Positions 28,551 to 39,845 of a stretch of 64,000 bases of DNA are shown here, one piece after another. The stretch is taken from the NCBI GenBank assembly GCA_963966185.1, contig CAWZYM010000026.1, forward strand, positions 310,001 to 374,000. The letters run 5' to 3'. Under the pieces are notes generated by a model, which was given only the letters and a program-made list of their open reading frames with translations, had not been told where the DNA came from and did no database searches. The stretch is from Rhabditoides inermis. Lineage: Eukaryota; Nematoda; Chromadorea; Rhabditida; Rhabditidae. The first letter of the stretch is position 1; the number at the start of each line of letters is the position of its first letter. Both the position numbers and the translations under genes were made by a program.

Positions 28551-29330
28551 AGCGTCATTTTGCTCCGCTTACACTCACGTTAACAATTTGATTGTTTTCC
28601 AGCCAGATCGAGACTAGCAATCATCGAATCAATGCTGTCTATCGCTCCGTCACGAGGCAATCTTATCTCCCGCCTCCCTCTCTCTCGCCAGAACGTCTTC
28701 CCCCTAAGTCCTTCCGTCTCTCCCCACCTGTCTACTCTCTCATCGCATTGCCCTGTTCACATTCTCAACTTGTCTTCTCTCATTCGCTGCCGACACGCGC
28801 CCTATAAAGCGTCTCTCTCTCTCTTCTTCTCTCTGTGTGTGACTGACTGATGTGCATGTGTTTTCGGAACAATCGCATGTTGTTCCATGTTGTGTGATGG
28901 GTGTGGAGGATATATAGGTGTGGGCGGTGCCGCTCCTAGCTTGGCAGTGCGCTCCCCTTCCTGTGTCCGGAGTGCGTCTTATCTACATCCACAAATCGCG
29001 CAGCAGTGTTCGAATTTTTTGATGGTCGTTGCGCGGACGCGGCCTTGTTCACATACAGTCTATCTTGATGTGCGGCAAATAGCGGGGACAGAGAGGTAGA
29101 TTACACGTCGTGTTTGATAGGCGGGCTCCCGATAAGGCGAGAACCATCGATTTGTCCCTCTCTCTCTTTCTCTTTCGGTTCACGCTGCGTACACCTGATG
29201 GTTGTAATGGGGATCGCAATGATGTCTTCTCTCTCCCAGTCTCCTTTCTTCTCTCATCTATGCCGTTCGTGTACACGTGAAGCCATTGCCACCACTCGAT
29301 CTTCCCCGCTCCATCCGCTAGCTTGCAGTC
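27748..29330. other. Intergenic region, giant gene to ZIP gene
   Basis: This 1.6-kb stretch holds the 3' UTR of the giant gene and the upstream region of the zinc transporter. It contains a (CA)n tract at 27918-27945, a (GA)n tract at 28513-28549, and CT-rich segments around 28660-28840 and 29150-29260. I see no convincing coding exon or RNA gene, and no clear AATAAA in the first 400 bases after the stop. A TTGCAG directly before the ATG at 29331 is a possible trans-splice acceptor for the next gene. Confidence 0.7.
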
Positions 29331-32164
29331 ATGAACAACACAGTCGTGCAGATATGCCTCGCCCTAGCAATGTTCCTCATCACAGCTGTGGCCGGCTTCA
29401 TACCTATACAGGTGAGCTACTGTTCTATTTCATGCGTACACAACTCTGCTTTCAGATGATCAAGAAAATGACAGCTAAGGGTGGCGAGAGCAAGAAGAGC
29501 CAAAAGCGTCTGTCCTATCTGTCTTGCTTCTCTGGTAAGCGAAATTGCATCAGAGAGCTGTACTTTTTTTCCGTTTTCAGGCGGTGTTTTCCTAGCTACC
29601 TGCTTTCTGGACATTGTGCCTCACATAAAGTATGTTGTCGTTTTTCTCCTTTTCCATGGTTTGAAAATAGTTTGACCTCAAAAGTTTCTGTCGCAGTGGT
29701 TTGCATGTCCATACTTACTTACACGCGCGAGACAGATCTGTTCACGAACTGCATATAACATTTGTGAAAGGATTAGAGTTGGATTGCTGTTCTTTGTGCG
29801 AGCGAGCCGATCAGACGCGCATAAAAAGTGCATCGAAACACATTTCGGACTCTCAAAATACACGAAAGATTTGGTCGGAACAAAAGAGTGTTTCAGTGAG
29901 AGCTATTCCAAGTGGATCCACGAATCGGGCATTTCGGACGAGTTCCCACTGCCGCAGTTCTTCACGTGCATCGGATTCTTCCTCGTCTACTTCATTGAGG
30001 AGCTGTGTATCAAGATATTCGCAATGCCCCATGCACACTCGCATGGCGGAGAGGTGAGTGCAATTGCCGTCTTCTCGGTGAAAATCCTAATGTTTATCAT
30101 GTTTATGCTCTTCTGTTCAGCACACTCCGTCTGACAAGGAGTCTGGCGACGTGAAGATGCCTCCGCCGCCGGTCCGCCGCGAGAGCTACTTCAACGGGGA
30201 GAACATCCACGAGTGAGTGGCGCGCCAGTCTCCTCCTTCTCCTTCTATCCCTCTCCGCCGTTCCAGGGGCGATAGCATGTTGAGCCCCCATCGAGACATG
30301 GCCAGCTCGGTCGGCATGACGTCAATCCATGAGTGAGAGAGAGCGACACTCCCTAGAAATACCCCTCCACTTCCCTTTGTGGTGTGCGTTATTTTTGATC
30401 GAGTGTGTGATTCCGTCGCCTGAAGATGATCCGTGTGTTTGATGTTTGCGCTCGTGCTTCTCACACTTGAAAGCCAGCCGGCGGCCAGACCTTTTCCCTA
30501 TCAATGTTTGTCTTTTGTGATCGGAACTGTTGTGTCATAGAGATCCCCTTAGGGGACCTATACAACTAGGGGACCATCGTCCACCCTGAATTGTGTACTT
30601 GTGTCATAGAGAACTAAGGGTATCCGTCTGACAATATGTCTTTTCAGCATCGTGGTGGAAGAAACTGTCAAGTATGCGACATCGGATCCGAAGAATGGCA
30701 GTCTGCTCAAGTCTCTCACCTTCGCCGTCGCCATATCATTCCATTCTATCCTGGAGGGATTCGCACTCGGAGTGCAGGTGAGCAGTAAAGAGAAGTCAGA
30801 TATGAACGTTCATGTTGGTGAAGTGTGCATTTGCAGGACACCCCTTCCCGCATTGTGACCCTCTTCCTCTCCCTCCTACTCCACAAGGGAATCGAGGCGT
30901 TCTCCGTCGGACTCCAGATCTCGCGCGGAAACACCAACAGGCAAGCACCACTCCCACTTCACTCTCTCATACTATGTGTTCAGAATGAAGGTGCTCGTCT
31001 TCACTATCTTCATCTACGCCCTCATGACTCCGATCGGATCGGCGCTGGGAACAGTCCTGCAGGTGCGTCGTCCGGTCCATGGCTGTGCCATGACTTGATG
31101 TTGCAGTCGTCGACCTTCGACCCAGTGTACAAGGATGGCACGATCATTCTGCTCGAGTCACTGGCTGCCGGCACCTTCATCTATGTCACTTTCCTCGAGG
31201 TAGGTCGGATCAATCGATGACGACTTGCACACAGTTCGTGGTCCAACTATTACACTTCATTTTTGGTATCACCGAAAAACACAGGTGTTGTGAAAATTCG
31301 TGATATTCACTGATCTCGCCCACTCTGTGCAAAAACAAGATAGGGACCGTATCGGATGAGGAAACGTAGGCCACTTTTTTACACAATGTTCAATGTTTAA
31401 AAAATTCCATCAACTTGGAGATTGCGTAATAAGATCAGAAGTGATTTACTGTGCAGGGGGAGACTGTGGTGTGGTACACAACAAAAAATTACGCAAGTGG
31501 GACACTACACATTCATACTGTACCAAAATGTTATCGCGGAGAGCAAATGTCACCTAATCAAACCTAATCAAATCTCTCCGACGCAAAACACCATCTCGCA
31601 GTATAAATTTCTCTCCAAGTCTACCGAGGAGTATGTACAATTTACGCACCGTGCAACGTTACATACGAGGTAATATATAATTGACAGTATCTGCACCATT
31701 TCGAACTAATACAACATCGATCACCTCAGATCGTTGTTCCCGCGGGACGGTAACTTTTGAGGGAATGTCAGTGAGGAAATATGTGAATTGCTTGAGTTCT
31801 TCGTAATCCAAGTACCTAAGTATCTTTGAATTCAACCATCCATACAAATGCTGCAGGTTCTGGCGCACGAAAAGACGAACGACTTCAATTCCCTCAAGCA
31901 GCTCTTCTCGATCTTCGTTGGATTCGCCGCCATCACTGCACTCCAGTACATATTCGGGTGAGTCGTCGCCTCACGTAATCCCTTCTTCCAACAATCTTAT
32001 CAGTGTTTACTTCGGTCAAGCCGCGCTTATCTAGCCGTCAGATTTCCATATTTGACGCAATCCCGACGTATACATTGAGATTCCATGAGATGGCAATGTT
32101 CAGGGGTCACGAACACGGCGGCGGCAGCTCGGAGGAACACAACCATGTCCACGTCGGACACTGA
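29331..32164 (+). CDS. ZIP-family (SLC39) zinc/divalent metal transporter
   Basis: Twelve exons give 363 aa: 29331-29411, 29456-29534, 29581-29629, 29897-30053, 30121-30212, 30267-30332, 30648-30777, 30837-30940, 30984-31062, 31107-31199, 31857-31957, 32104-32164. The phases close throughout. The protein is a multi-pass carrier moving Zn2+ into the cytosol. It starts with a hydrophobic segment (NTVVQICLALAMFLI). FLATCFLDIVPHI and FTCIGFFLVYFIEEL are typical ZIP helices, PHAHSHGGEH is the His-rich loop, HSILEGFALG is the helix 4 metal motif and HKGIEAFSVGL the helix 5 motif. The C terminus is unusually His-rich (GHEHGGG...HNHVHVGH). The intron after exon 8 has a GC donor (AG|GCAAGC). The 66-bp exon 6 could be skipped in frame. 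The subfamily is probably ZIP1/2/3-like; no one-to-one name is claimed. Confidence 0.93.
31200..31856 (+). other. Large intron 10 of the ZIP gene
   Basis: This 657-bp AT-rich intron is much longer than the gene's other introns, mostly 45-70 bp. I found no recognisable element, RNA gene or conserved exon inside it. Short open frames on either strand show no familiar motif. Confidence 0.6.
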
Positions 32165-32391
32165 TCTACCCTCGCTGATCTACCCTATCAGCTGATCAGC
32201 TGATCGACGCGTACCCTCCGATTCAGCTTTCCTTCACGGGTTTCCTCTAACTATTGTAGTAATCTAGTTAGTAGACTAGACCCCATCCACTACCCCGGCG
32301 ATGCATCACTTCCAATTCACTTGTCTTCCTGTGCACTGTGATTGAATAGTATATTGACTTTGTACAAATGTTATCGATTATATAAAATAGC

Positions 32392-32397
32392 TTTATT
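32392..32397 (-). promoter_or_regulatory. Poly(A) signal of paraoxonase-like gene 1
   Basis: AATAAA on the minus strand, about 125 bases downstream of the TAG at 32523-32525. It lies in the 358-bp gap between two convergent genes, the ZIP transporter ending at 32164 and this gene. Confidence 0.65.
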
Positions 32398-32522
32398 AGG
32401 TGTGTGGCGACTGAGTGAGCGAGCGAGCAGGGGAGAAAGAAGGGGAGAAGGAGGCGGTTTATCACAGATAGTGTTATCAGCTGATCGGGCCGGCCGAACA
32501 GCTGATGGAGAACAGCTGATCT

Positions 32523-32765
32523 CTAGTGCAGGTTTGAGTCTTCGATCACGCAGTGCATGAGCCGGCGGCAGATAGTTCCGATCAGCATGTTCTTGCTGGA
32601 AAAATATAGAAAGCTATATTTTTTATATTTTCGTACTTGTTGTTGAAGGGCCCGGCGAAAGTGGATCCTCCTAGGGAATTTCCGTCATCGGTGAACGCCT
32701 CATAGATCTCGTAGTCTGAGTGGTCCTCAGAGAAGCGGACGCGGAGAGCCTGCGAGATGGAGAGA

Positions 32766-32811
<46 letters not shown>

Positions 32812-34380
32812 TACCTGGCTGGGTACGATAACAGAGTCATCCTCGCAGTTAGCGAGATGGCGGAGGATCGGGATAAAGAGGAAGTGAGAGCCGATCTGAA
32901 TAGGTTCTCTCCTCTCCCTCCCTCCCTCCCTCCCTCCCTCCCTCCCTCCCTCCCTCCCTCCCTCCCTTTCTCTCTGCCTACCCAGATGTCTCCGTTCTCT
33001 GCCAGATGGAGGTTGTCGGGATGGGACATGAGGTCGATGGTCTGGTTCAGCTTCACTCCCTTGAAGTCCTGCAACGCCCATCGCTCAGTCCGTCCTTTCC
33101 GTGCCGTCTCACCTCGTTAATGTTGTATACGAGGAGCTTCTCGGAGTTGGGGGCTGCCACGTACATCATCATGTTCTGTGTGTTCACTACCATCCCGTTG
33201 GGTGAGCTCTCGCGGGTGACGAGGAATGTAGTCTCCTGCAACCAAGCATGCCACTCTTTCGCTCTGTAGCGCGCGTCATCTTTTCATTATTCTGAATGCC
33301 ACTCACTCCATTGTCGTAGCTGACGACGGATCCTCCCTTGTATCCGGTGACGATCTCGATTGCATTCGTGAGCAGCATCTGTCCGGTGCCGTCGTTGGAG
33401 ATGATGAACTGCTCCTTGCCCAGTACGTGGATGGCGTTCGGGCTGCAAGGGGTTGATAGAGGGGGAGGAGGGGGAGGAGGCGGTTGGGGGCGTACCGGAT
33501 GAAGGCGTCGTTGAGGATCTGCTTCTTGTGGGTGAGCACCTTGGACTCCGCGTCGTACTCGAAGATCTGAGAGAGTGGCTGGGTCGTGTCGTTACATGGT
33601 TTTCTTTATTGTGTATGCATTGTGTGTGTATCATTCTTCTCGTTCCCTCCCTCTCTCTCTACCTCGACAGAGTGCTGCTGCGATGTGGTATGGGCGACCG
33701 CGTAGAGGTTGACCTTGCCGTCCACCATGATATAGCTGATTCCGTGCGGGTGGAACTTCTCCTGAAAGAAGGTGGGTGAGAGAGAGAGAGAGAGAGAGAA
33801 AGACGCACGACTGTGAAGTTTTCAGAAGTTGCGGAGAGCTCGATAGGGATGGGTGTGGCGACGAAATCAGAGGTCTGAGTGAGGTCGTAGAGAAAGATTT
33901 GGCCTGAAGAGATGGTTACGTGGTTATGATGTGCAGGTGATTCTCACCGATCACGTTGGGTCGAGGCGTCATGTAGTAGACACCGGAGGAAATGAAGGCG
34001 ATGTTCATGTCATGCACGTAGACCACACTTTCCGCTCCCTTCACTGAAATCGGAAGAAAATTATTAGTATTGCGTTTCTCTCTCACTCTCTTTCTTCTTC
34101 TCTCTCTCTTTCTCTTTCTCTCTCGCTCTGTATTGTATGCATCTCTCTCTCTTCCTATCTGCTCTCCTTCTCTCACACTCGCTCTCCTCACTCACTCGGT
34201 CCCTCTACGTGATGGCACTGTCCCGGTCGGTGGTTGTAGATGCGCTTATTGACGTCAAGGTACAACCTGCAGTCGGTGATATTGATTGAACAGAGACTGT
34301 ATTGATTTGACTCACACAAAGTTGAGGACGAAGGCGACCACAGCGAGGGAGGCGGAAAAGTAGAGGACTCGGAACGCCAT
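32523..34380 (-). CDS. Paraoxonase/arylesterase-like membrane protein (MEC-6/POML type), copy 1
   Basis: Twelve exons give 369 aa (minus strand, high to low): 34316-34380, 34196-34266, 33948-34043, 33809-33903, 33663-33761, 33496-33566, 33307-33442, 33113-33235, 32982-33068, 32815-32895, 32637-32749, 32523-32595. An N-terminal signal anchor (RVLYFSASLAVVAFVLNFVL) precedes the family motif VNKRIYNHRPGQC. The six-bladed propeller signatures follow: IAFISSG, HPHGISY, SSPNGM, HPDNLHLAENGDIW and FNNKNMLIGTI. By comparison with mammalian PON1, the His of PHGIS and the calcium ligands in PNG and DN are kept, while the SED pair reads ES. Worm MEC-6/POML proteins act in the ER or at the membrane in channel assembly rather than as known esterases. 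A paralogue of the same length lies at 39636-41280. Two short introns consist largely of CT repeats. Confidence 0.92.
32769..32808. repeat. (GA)20 microsatellite in an intron
   Basis: On the coding (minus) strand this is a CT tract starting a few bases after the GTAAG donor. It fills most of the 65-bp intron between exons 10 and 11 of paraoxonase-like gene 1. A related tract (33778-33799) fills the intron between exons 4 and 5. Confidence 0.95.
32911..32967. repeat. (CTCC)n microsatellite in an intron
   Basis: About 14 copies of a CCTC/CTCC tetranucleotide lie in the 86-bp intron between exons 9 and 10 of paraoxonase-like gene 1. Confidence 0.95.
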
Positions 34381-35877
34381 CCTGACATCATGGTGGATTA
34401 CAGTAGTTATGGAGTACGGCAACAATACTCTGCGAGACTGCTGACTACCGTATGTCTGCCCGTTTCCCTCGTACCGTAGTAGGATGGCATTGGCGTGTAG
34501 GAGTGAGTGTGCGATAGGGAGGATAGTGGAAGGGAGGGAGGAGGAGAGGGTGTGGGAGGCGGCGTGCGCCCGCCCAGCCACATAAGTCAGCAAGAGATCC
34601 ATGCTCGCATTCCCACGCAGTCATTCCTAACGCCTTATATGCAACCACTGAGCGCTCATCATCAAAAACGACTACCCGAAAAATGCTTGGCTGGGCGGAT
34701 CCTTGTGATGTACATGTCAAGTTGAAAATGTACTGTGATATGCATGGACAATGGTTTGCGCGATAGAAAAATGATAAATGATTGAAAGTGATCGACAGTG
34801 GTCGCCTGTGATCGTGGATTCTTGAAAATCCCACGCTCCGTCGTCACCAAATCAATTCCACACAGCCGTTATGGAATTTTAATAAGGCCGTTATTGAATA
34901 CACGATATTGTTTCTTATTCGAAAAGAATTTTATTATCCCTTGTTATTACTTATAAAAATAAATTACAAGTGCATATTTTAACTACTATGTATTCCTAAT
35001 GCCACGAAAAATTTGAATTCGCGCTGTTGAGTCACATGACATACGGTAGTGGGAGATGGACGCCGTAATGTAAAGGATGCATTATTGATTTCTCTCTTGC
35101 TTGCTCATTGTTGGTGGGAGTTTCCTGTTATTTTATTTAAATCTGTATAATTTTTATATCCTTTTTATTCTGTAGTGTGACGTGTGCATAATAGATCGAT
35201 TCAGATTGGTTGCGTCAATAACTTGGTTCATGCGCTATTTTCGAATAATTACGCAATTTTCTGCGAAAGTCATCACGTGGTGCACAGATTTTTTTTATAA
35301 ATTTTATTTATGCATTATCTCTAGACATTGATCTATTTCATAGCGATACATTTTCATTTGGAACGTTCTAGTTTATGTGCTCGGGGTGTCACGTGATTAT
35401 TCATGTCCAGGTCATTATTTCATTTCTGTATGTGATATTTCGTTGTCTCTTAGGAAAATATTGAATTAGATGCTATGCATACATCTATCGTGTGCATTGA
35501 TCCATTTTCGCAGCGTATGGTTTTTCGTAGAGTTTCGAAACTGGCAAAACACAATTTCGGCTCAGTCTCAGTCGCAGGCTTGTTTCGCGGTGATTGTGCG
35601 CAGTATTGATTGCCTGGGAATGATGATGGCATTTCTACTCGTTGTTGGTGCGGCGATCGGTCGATCGGACTGTATCATGTCCTCTGTCCGCGGCCCCATC
35701 GATGCCGAGTGCACTATCGATTCTTCCTCTCCCGTGACCGTTCCTCGTGAACCGAAACGTTCGCACCCCACTCGCACTTCAGTTTATTACCGCTCGGGAA
35801 CCGCTAGGTTTTTGCCATCACTCGTGTTCTCACTACGTTCATTCTATTATATTTGACAACGCGCTTCTAGGTTCGAC
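34381..35877. other. Intergenic region between divergent paraoxonase-like 1 and akirin
   Basis: 1.5 kb between two divergently transcribed genes, presumably holding both promoters. The middle (about 34860-35470) is AT-rich. I see no credible coding exon. A TTCTAG at 35865-35870, eight bases before the akirin ATG, is a candidate acceptor (cis or SL trans-splice) for the akirin 5' UTR. Confidence 0.6.
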
Positions 35878-36727
35878 ATGGCGTGTGGATTGGCACTCAA
35901 GCGTCCGCACGAGTACGACAGTTACCTGTCGGAGCCGTCGGAGGCGAAGCGAGCTCGCGCCTCTGCTCACTGCTCGCCCTTCCGCCCCCAGCTCGGCACT
36001 ATCGCCGCCAGCCTTCCGTCCTCGAGCTCCCTCCCCACTAACAAGGTACACTTTTTTGTTTGTTTTTTTCGTATAATTTTGAACCTAAACCTAAAGCGAG
36101 TCATGTGGTTCTAGGATGACTCTCCGTTTGCATCGGTGTCTGGCGCGGCACAGCTCTCGTCTCCCCAATTGGAGTCGTACTTGCGCGCGGAGATTCGCTA
36201 TCTGCGGCGCCGCAAGCTCATTCCCCGCCGGACCAGCGAGTCTACGGAGAAGCGCTCATCTGAGCCCATTACGCCGCCGCGTTCGGCTAAGCCCGCGGAC
36301 TATCGCGCACCCAAATCGCCACAGGTATGCGTTTTCTTAGCTCTGTTATATTGATCTATGTTATTTAATTTTTGAAATGTTTCCAGTCCGGTTCTGATTC
36401 TGAGGGAGAATGCTCCACCTCGCGCCGCCGTGATGCGATGGCCCCTCTCTACGAGAAGCCGCAGTTCAGTCTTAAGCAGGTATGCTTTTGAATAATTAAT
36501 GTTTTATATAATGTGCGATTTTTTCTTACTTATTATGCTGTGTTTAGGTGCAAATGATTTGCGAGAGGCTGCTGAAGGAGCAGGAGATGAGGCTGCGCTT
36601 CGAGTACGAGACTGCGCTGACGAAGAAGCTGGATGAGCAGCACGAGCAGTATGTGCAGTTCGCGGCCGAGCAGCTGCACTCGCGCGTCGCCGAGTCGAGC
36701 AGCGCCGACTTCTCGTACCTCTCGTAG
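35878..36727 (+). CDS. akir-1: Akirin
   Basis: Four exons give 216 aa: 35878-36045, 36115-36324, 36387-36479, 36548-36727, all phase 0. Akirins are small nuclear proteins that bridge transcription factors to chromatin remodellers. In nematodes they also affect chromosome pairing, antimicrobial gene expression and muscle development. The N terminus ACGLALKRPHEYD followed by PSEAKRARA is the classic akirin start with a bipartite-type nuclear signal. SPQLESYLRAEIRYLRRRK is the conserved central block. The last exon (QMICERLLKEQEMRLRFEYE) is the conserved C-terminal helix, and the protein ends in FSYLS. Length matches the family (about 200 aa). It sits immediately upstream of DPH6 on the same strand, with operon-like spacing. 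Confidence 0.97.
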
Positions 36728-37116
36728 AGACTGGAGACGAGCGACTCTCGCTGCGCGTCGACGGGTGCCCGTATGAGGTGCGTGCGCCTCCCTATTCTCC
36801 TCTCCCCTTTACCAAACAAATTGCTGTCTAGTGTCTTTGAGCGCCCAGGTCATTTATACGGACCTAGTGTAACTAGAGAGTTTCTTAGTACCAAGCGTCC
36901 TTTCCCCCTCTACTTGCTTATGCGTCTCGTCCGTCAATGTAAATCGTCCCTTCTTATCAGCGTTATTTCAAATCACAGTTATTGTACACAGATCGCCAAT
37001 GTATTTATATAGATATCATAAATCTTATGCTGAAAGATATTATTGCAAAGTTACTGTACTTTGTTTGATTTGTATGACTTGTGTGTTTTTGATGCTTTGC
37101 GTGTTCTGATTGACGG

Positions 37117-37122
37117 AATAAA
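37117..37122 (+). promoter_or_regulatory. Poly(A) signal of akirin
   Basis: AATAAA about 390 bases after the akirin stop, and only about 110 bases before the DPH6 ATG. Confidence 0.75.
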
Positions 37123-37221
37123 TCGATTATGTTGCATGGCTCTATTCGTTAATTACATGTTTTAAATGGATTTCCATTAATTGTTTGAGGTATTGTTACT
37201 GCTACTGAGGAAACATACGCG

Positions 37222-37231
37222 CATTATTTAG
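37222..37231 (+). promoter_or_regulatory. Candidate trans-splice acceptor of DPH6
   Basis: CATTATTTAG ends directly at the ATG of DPH6 (37232), leaving no room for an ordinary 5' UTR. Together with the akirin AATAAA about 110 bases upstream, this matches the intercistronic layout of nematode operons, where a downstream gene receives a spliced leader (SL2 type). Confidence 0.5.
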
Positions 37232-38923
37232 ATGGAAGTGGTGGGTCTAGTATCGGGCGGAAAGGATTCATGCTACAATCTTATGTGCGCGGTGAAAGAA
37301 GGACACAAGTTGGTGGCTATCGCGAACCTTCATCCCCCAACTGGACAAGGAGAGATGGACAGTTACATGTACCAGTCTGTGGGATGCGACGGAGTGGAGG
37401 TTGGTACGGTACGAGGGAACTCACGGATACGGTAGGTGAACACGGTAGTCGACAACGGATCACGAACAATAAACAGCAATACAAAACAATGGAAGATGTT
37501 ATGGTGATCGAATCTGATTGAGTGCTTTTATACGCGTATTTTGAATATTGACTGGGTGTATGAGCCAATCAGAAGACGACATGGAAGTAGATGGGAGAAG
37601 GAGCAATCAAGCCGGATAGAGCTGTGTGCGAGCCTGTGTTATGATTAGAGGAGTGATCAGAGATTGAGAAGTACTTGTACATGGTATAGTACGCATGTTG
37701 CAGGTCTACGGCGAGGCACTGGGAGTGCCGCTGTACCGACGCGAGATCAGCGGAAAACCCCTCAACCAGGTAGGAATCGTAGTAGTGATTAGTGATCGAC
37801 TATCATAGTTTCTCTCTTCCTTCGCTTTTCGAAAGATTTCATTTGTCCGATTACTGTAATGAGACTACAGTAGTTGGTGTAATTGTGTTGTGTCTGTGAA
37901 GGAAGTCTCCCACGGTGTTGAGTGTACTGTGAGAGGATATGGAGCTGACCAAATTGAAATGGATCGACGCAATAACGCTAGGCGATATTACAAAGTACGT
38001 GAAAACACAATATGATAGAGATGTGTTCGGTGACGCTTGATGGCTGGTGGAGAATGGGAATGGGAGAGAGTGAGAGTGGGAGAGAGACCACCCACGAAGC
38101 GTGTGATGTATGTCGCTGTGGTATTGTAGGAATACGACTACGTGCGGACAGACGGGGACGAGGTGGAGGACTTGTACGAGTTGCTGGTGGAGGTGAAACG
38201 CCACCACCCCAACGTCAAAGGTGAGAGGAGGAGAGGAGGGAGACCACCCACGAAGGGAGGGCGCGGAAACACGGCAGCTATTTTACGCAAAAAGAGTGCG
38301 CGTGTGACTACCGAGGCATATATTATATACTGGAGGGGCTGTTCAAGCATCACCGCTCTTTCCCTGTTTTTGTGAACTACTATTGAAAATGTGGTACCTG
38401 AAGATAACGAATTCCTGCGCGGGACCACCCACGACGCCGCTGTGGGTGGTCTTTCCCGGCAGTGTGAGTGCGAGTGAGTTCCATGGACTCTTGTCTGTTT
38501 TTTGCAACGCGCGCGGCGTTCGGAATGTTTGCAGAGTATAAAGAGGGCGCGAGTGATTTTCTAATCATACGAGTGCTTCGTGTTCACATTCGAAAGCAGT
38601 TATGTGTATTTGAGAAGTGTTGTTTTTGTGCGCGTTGTGTCAAATAGTGTTCCCAGGTGGTCTCGGAAGAGTGTGTGTTGTGTGTTGGTGTTGGAATTCA
38701 AGGGGATCGTTCAGGTGTATCGGCCGGTGCCATCCTCTCTTCCTACCAGAAACTGCGAGTCGAGGATATCTGCAGACGACTTGATCTCGTGAGGGTTTCG
38801 ATTCTATTTCACTCACACTCTCCTCTCTCACCCCCTCTCTCCCCCTTCCTCTATTTCTCCTTCTCTCTCTTCCTCCTTCTCTCTCTTCCTCCTTCTCTCT
38901 CTTCCTCCTCTCTCTTCCTCCTT

Positions 38924-38970
<47 letters not shown>

Positions 38971-39496
38971 GATGGCCGATTCACTTCAGGTGCCTCTGTG
39001 CTATCTGTGGGAGCGGGAGCAGAGGGAGCTTCTCCAGAATATGATCGACGACGGCGTCGACGCTATACTCATCAAGGTGAGAGATCTTTTATTAATTGAT
39101 CGAATCATTGATTCAGGTTGCTGCGATGGGTCTGGGAGCGAAACACCTGGGCAAGACACTGACCGAGGTGAGTAGTTATCACTTAAAATATTATAATTTA
39201 TGTGTTACGGTATGTAGATGTAGTCGGTACGTTTGAGATGCAACCCGCTCTGCTCTCCCTGAGTGACAAGTATGGAGTGCACCCGTGCGGGGAGGGAGGC
39301 GAGTACGAGAGCTTCGTGCGAGACTGTCCCCTGTTCAAGAAGAGGATTGTGGTACAAGAGACGGAGGTGAGCAACTCTGGCGTGTGTGGGGGGAGTATGC
39401 ATATGCATGTCTGTTCAGGTGGTGACTCACTCTGCCGACGACATGGCTCCCGTTTGCTATCTCCTCCTCAACAAACTCGTCCTCGAGGAGAAGTAG
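37232..39496 (+). CDS. dph-6: Diphthine-ammonia ligase (DPH6, ATP-PP-loop family)
   Basis: Eight exons give 247 aa: 37232-37399, 37704-37769, 38130-38220, 38715-38788, 38990-39076, 39117-39167, 39238-39366, 39419-39496. The enzyme performs the last step of diphthamide synthesis, the ATP-dependent amidation of diphthine on eEF2 in the cytosol. The N-terminal SGGKDS is the PP-loop ATP-binding motif (residues 8-13). EMDSYMYQSVG, DGDEVEDLYELL, VSAGAILSSYQKLRVE, HLGKTL and KYGVHPCGEGGEYE follow in the family order. The length is close to that of human DPH6. Exon 1 uses a GTTGGT donor, seen again in the SH3BGR-like gene. Exon 7 has a TTTGAG acceptor, yet the joined protein matches the family without a gap. 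The gene is probably co-transcribed with akirin. Confidence 0.95.
38423..38451. repeat. Perfect 10-bp inverted repeat (hairpin) in DPH6 intron 3
   Basis: GACCACCCAC (38423-38432) is separated by nine bases from its exact reverse complement GTGGGTGGTC (38442-38451). The left arm is the core of a GACCACCCACGA element that also occurs at 38086-38099 (intron 2) and 38242-38255 (intron 3), so it is locally repeated. Confidence 0.8.
38927..38968. repeat. (TC)n microsatellite in DPH6 intron 4
   Basis: Pure TC repeat at the end of a CT-rich stretch (about 38815-38968), 21 bases before the exon 5 acceptor at 38989. Confidence 0.95.
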
Positions 39497-39566
39497 TAGG
39501 GAGATGAGCAGGAGCAGGAGAAGTGGTTGTTGTACTTTGTTTTGTTGTTACTGTTGTACATTGCTC

Positions 39567-39572
39567 AATAAG
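39567..39572 (+). promoter_or_regulatory. Probable poly(A) signal of DPH6 (AATAAG variant)
   Basis: AATAAG about 70 bases after the DPH6 stop. It is close to the opposite-strand signal of the convergent gene (39578-39583), so the two transcripts end almost on top of each other. Confidence 0.45.
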
Positions 39573-39577
39573 AGATG

Positions 39578-39583
39578 TTTATT
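39578..39583 (-). promoter_or_regulatory. Poly(A) signal of paraoxonase-like gene 2
   Basis: AATAAA on the minus strand, about 55 bases after the stop at 39636-39638. Confidence 0.7.
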
Positions 39584-39635
39584 GCTGTGGCACATGAGTG
39601 GAGTGAGATCAGGCAGATGAGGGACAACGACGGGT

Positions 39636-39806
39636 CTATGTGATTGTGGGATTGAGCACATCGCAGCTGAGAGTGCGTCCGAACAGGGATCCGATGATGA
39701 GTTGTCCCTCGTGGAAGACGACCGAATGCGAGCCCGACACGGTGGCCCCGTCGTTGGAGTACGGCTCCGTCACCACCCAAGAAGCACGATCGGGCTGAAG
39801 AGGCGG

Positions 39807-39845
<39 letters not shown>

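Noticed and set aside
29701..29896. Extending ZIP exon 4 upstream to 29697 after the CAG at 29696
   Set aside because: It would put the following exon out of frame. The TTTCAG ending at 29896 gives the family sequence PHINESY with correct phase.
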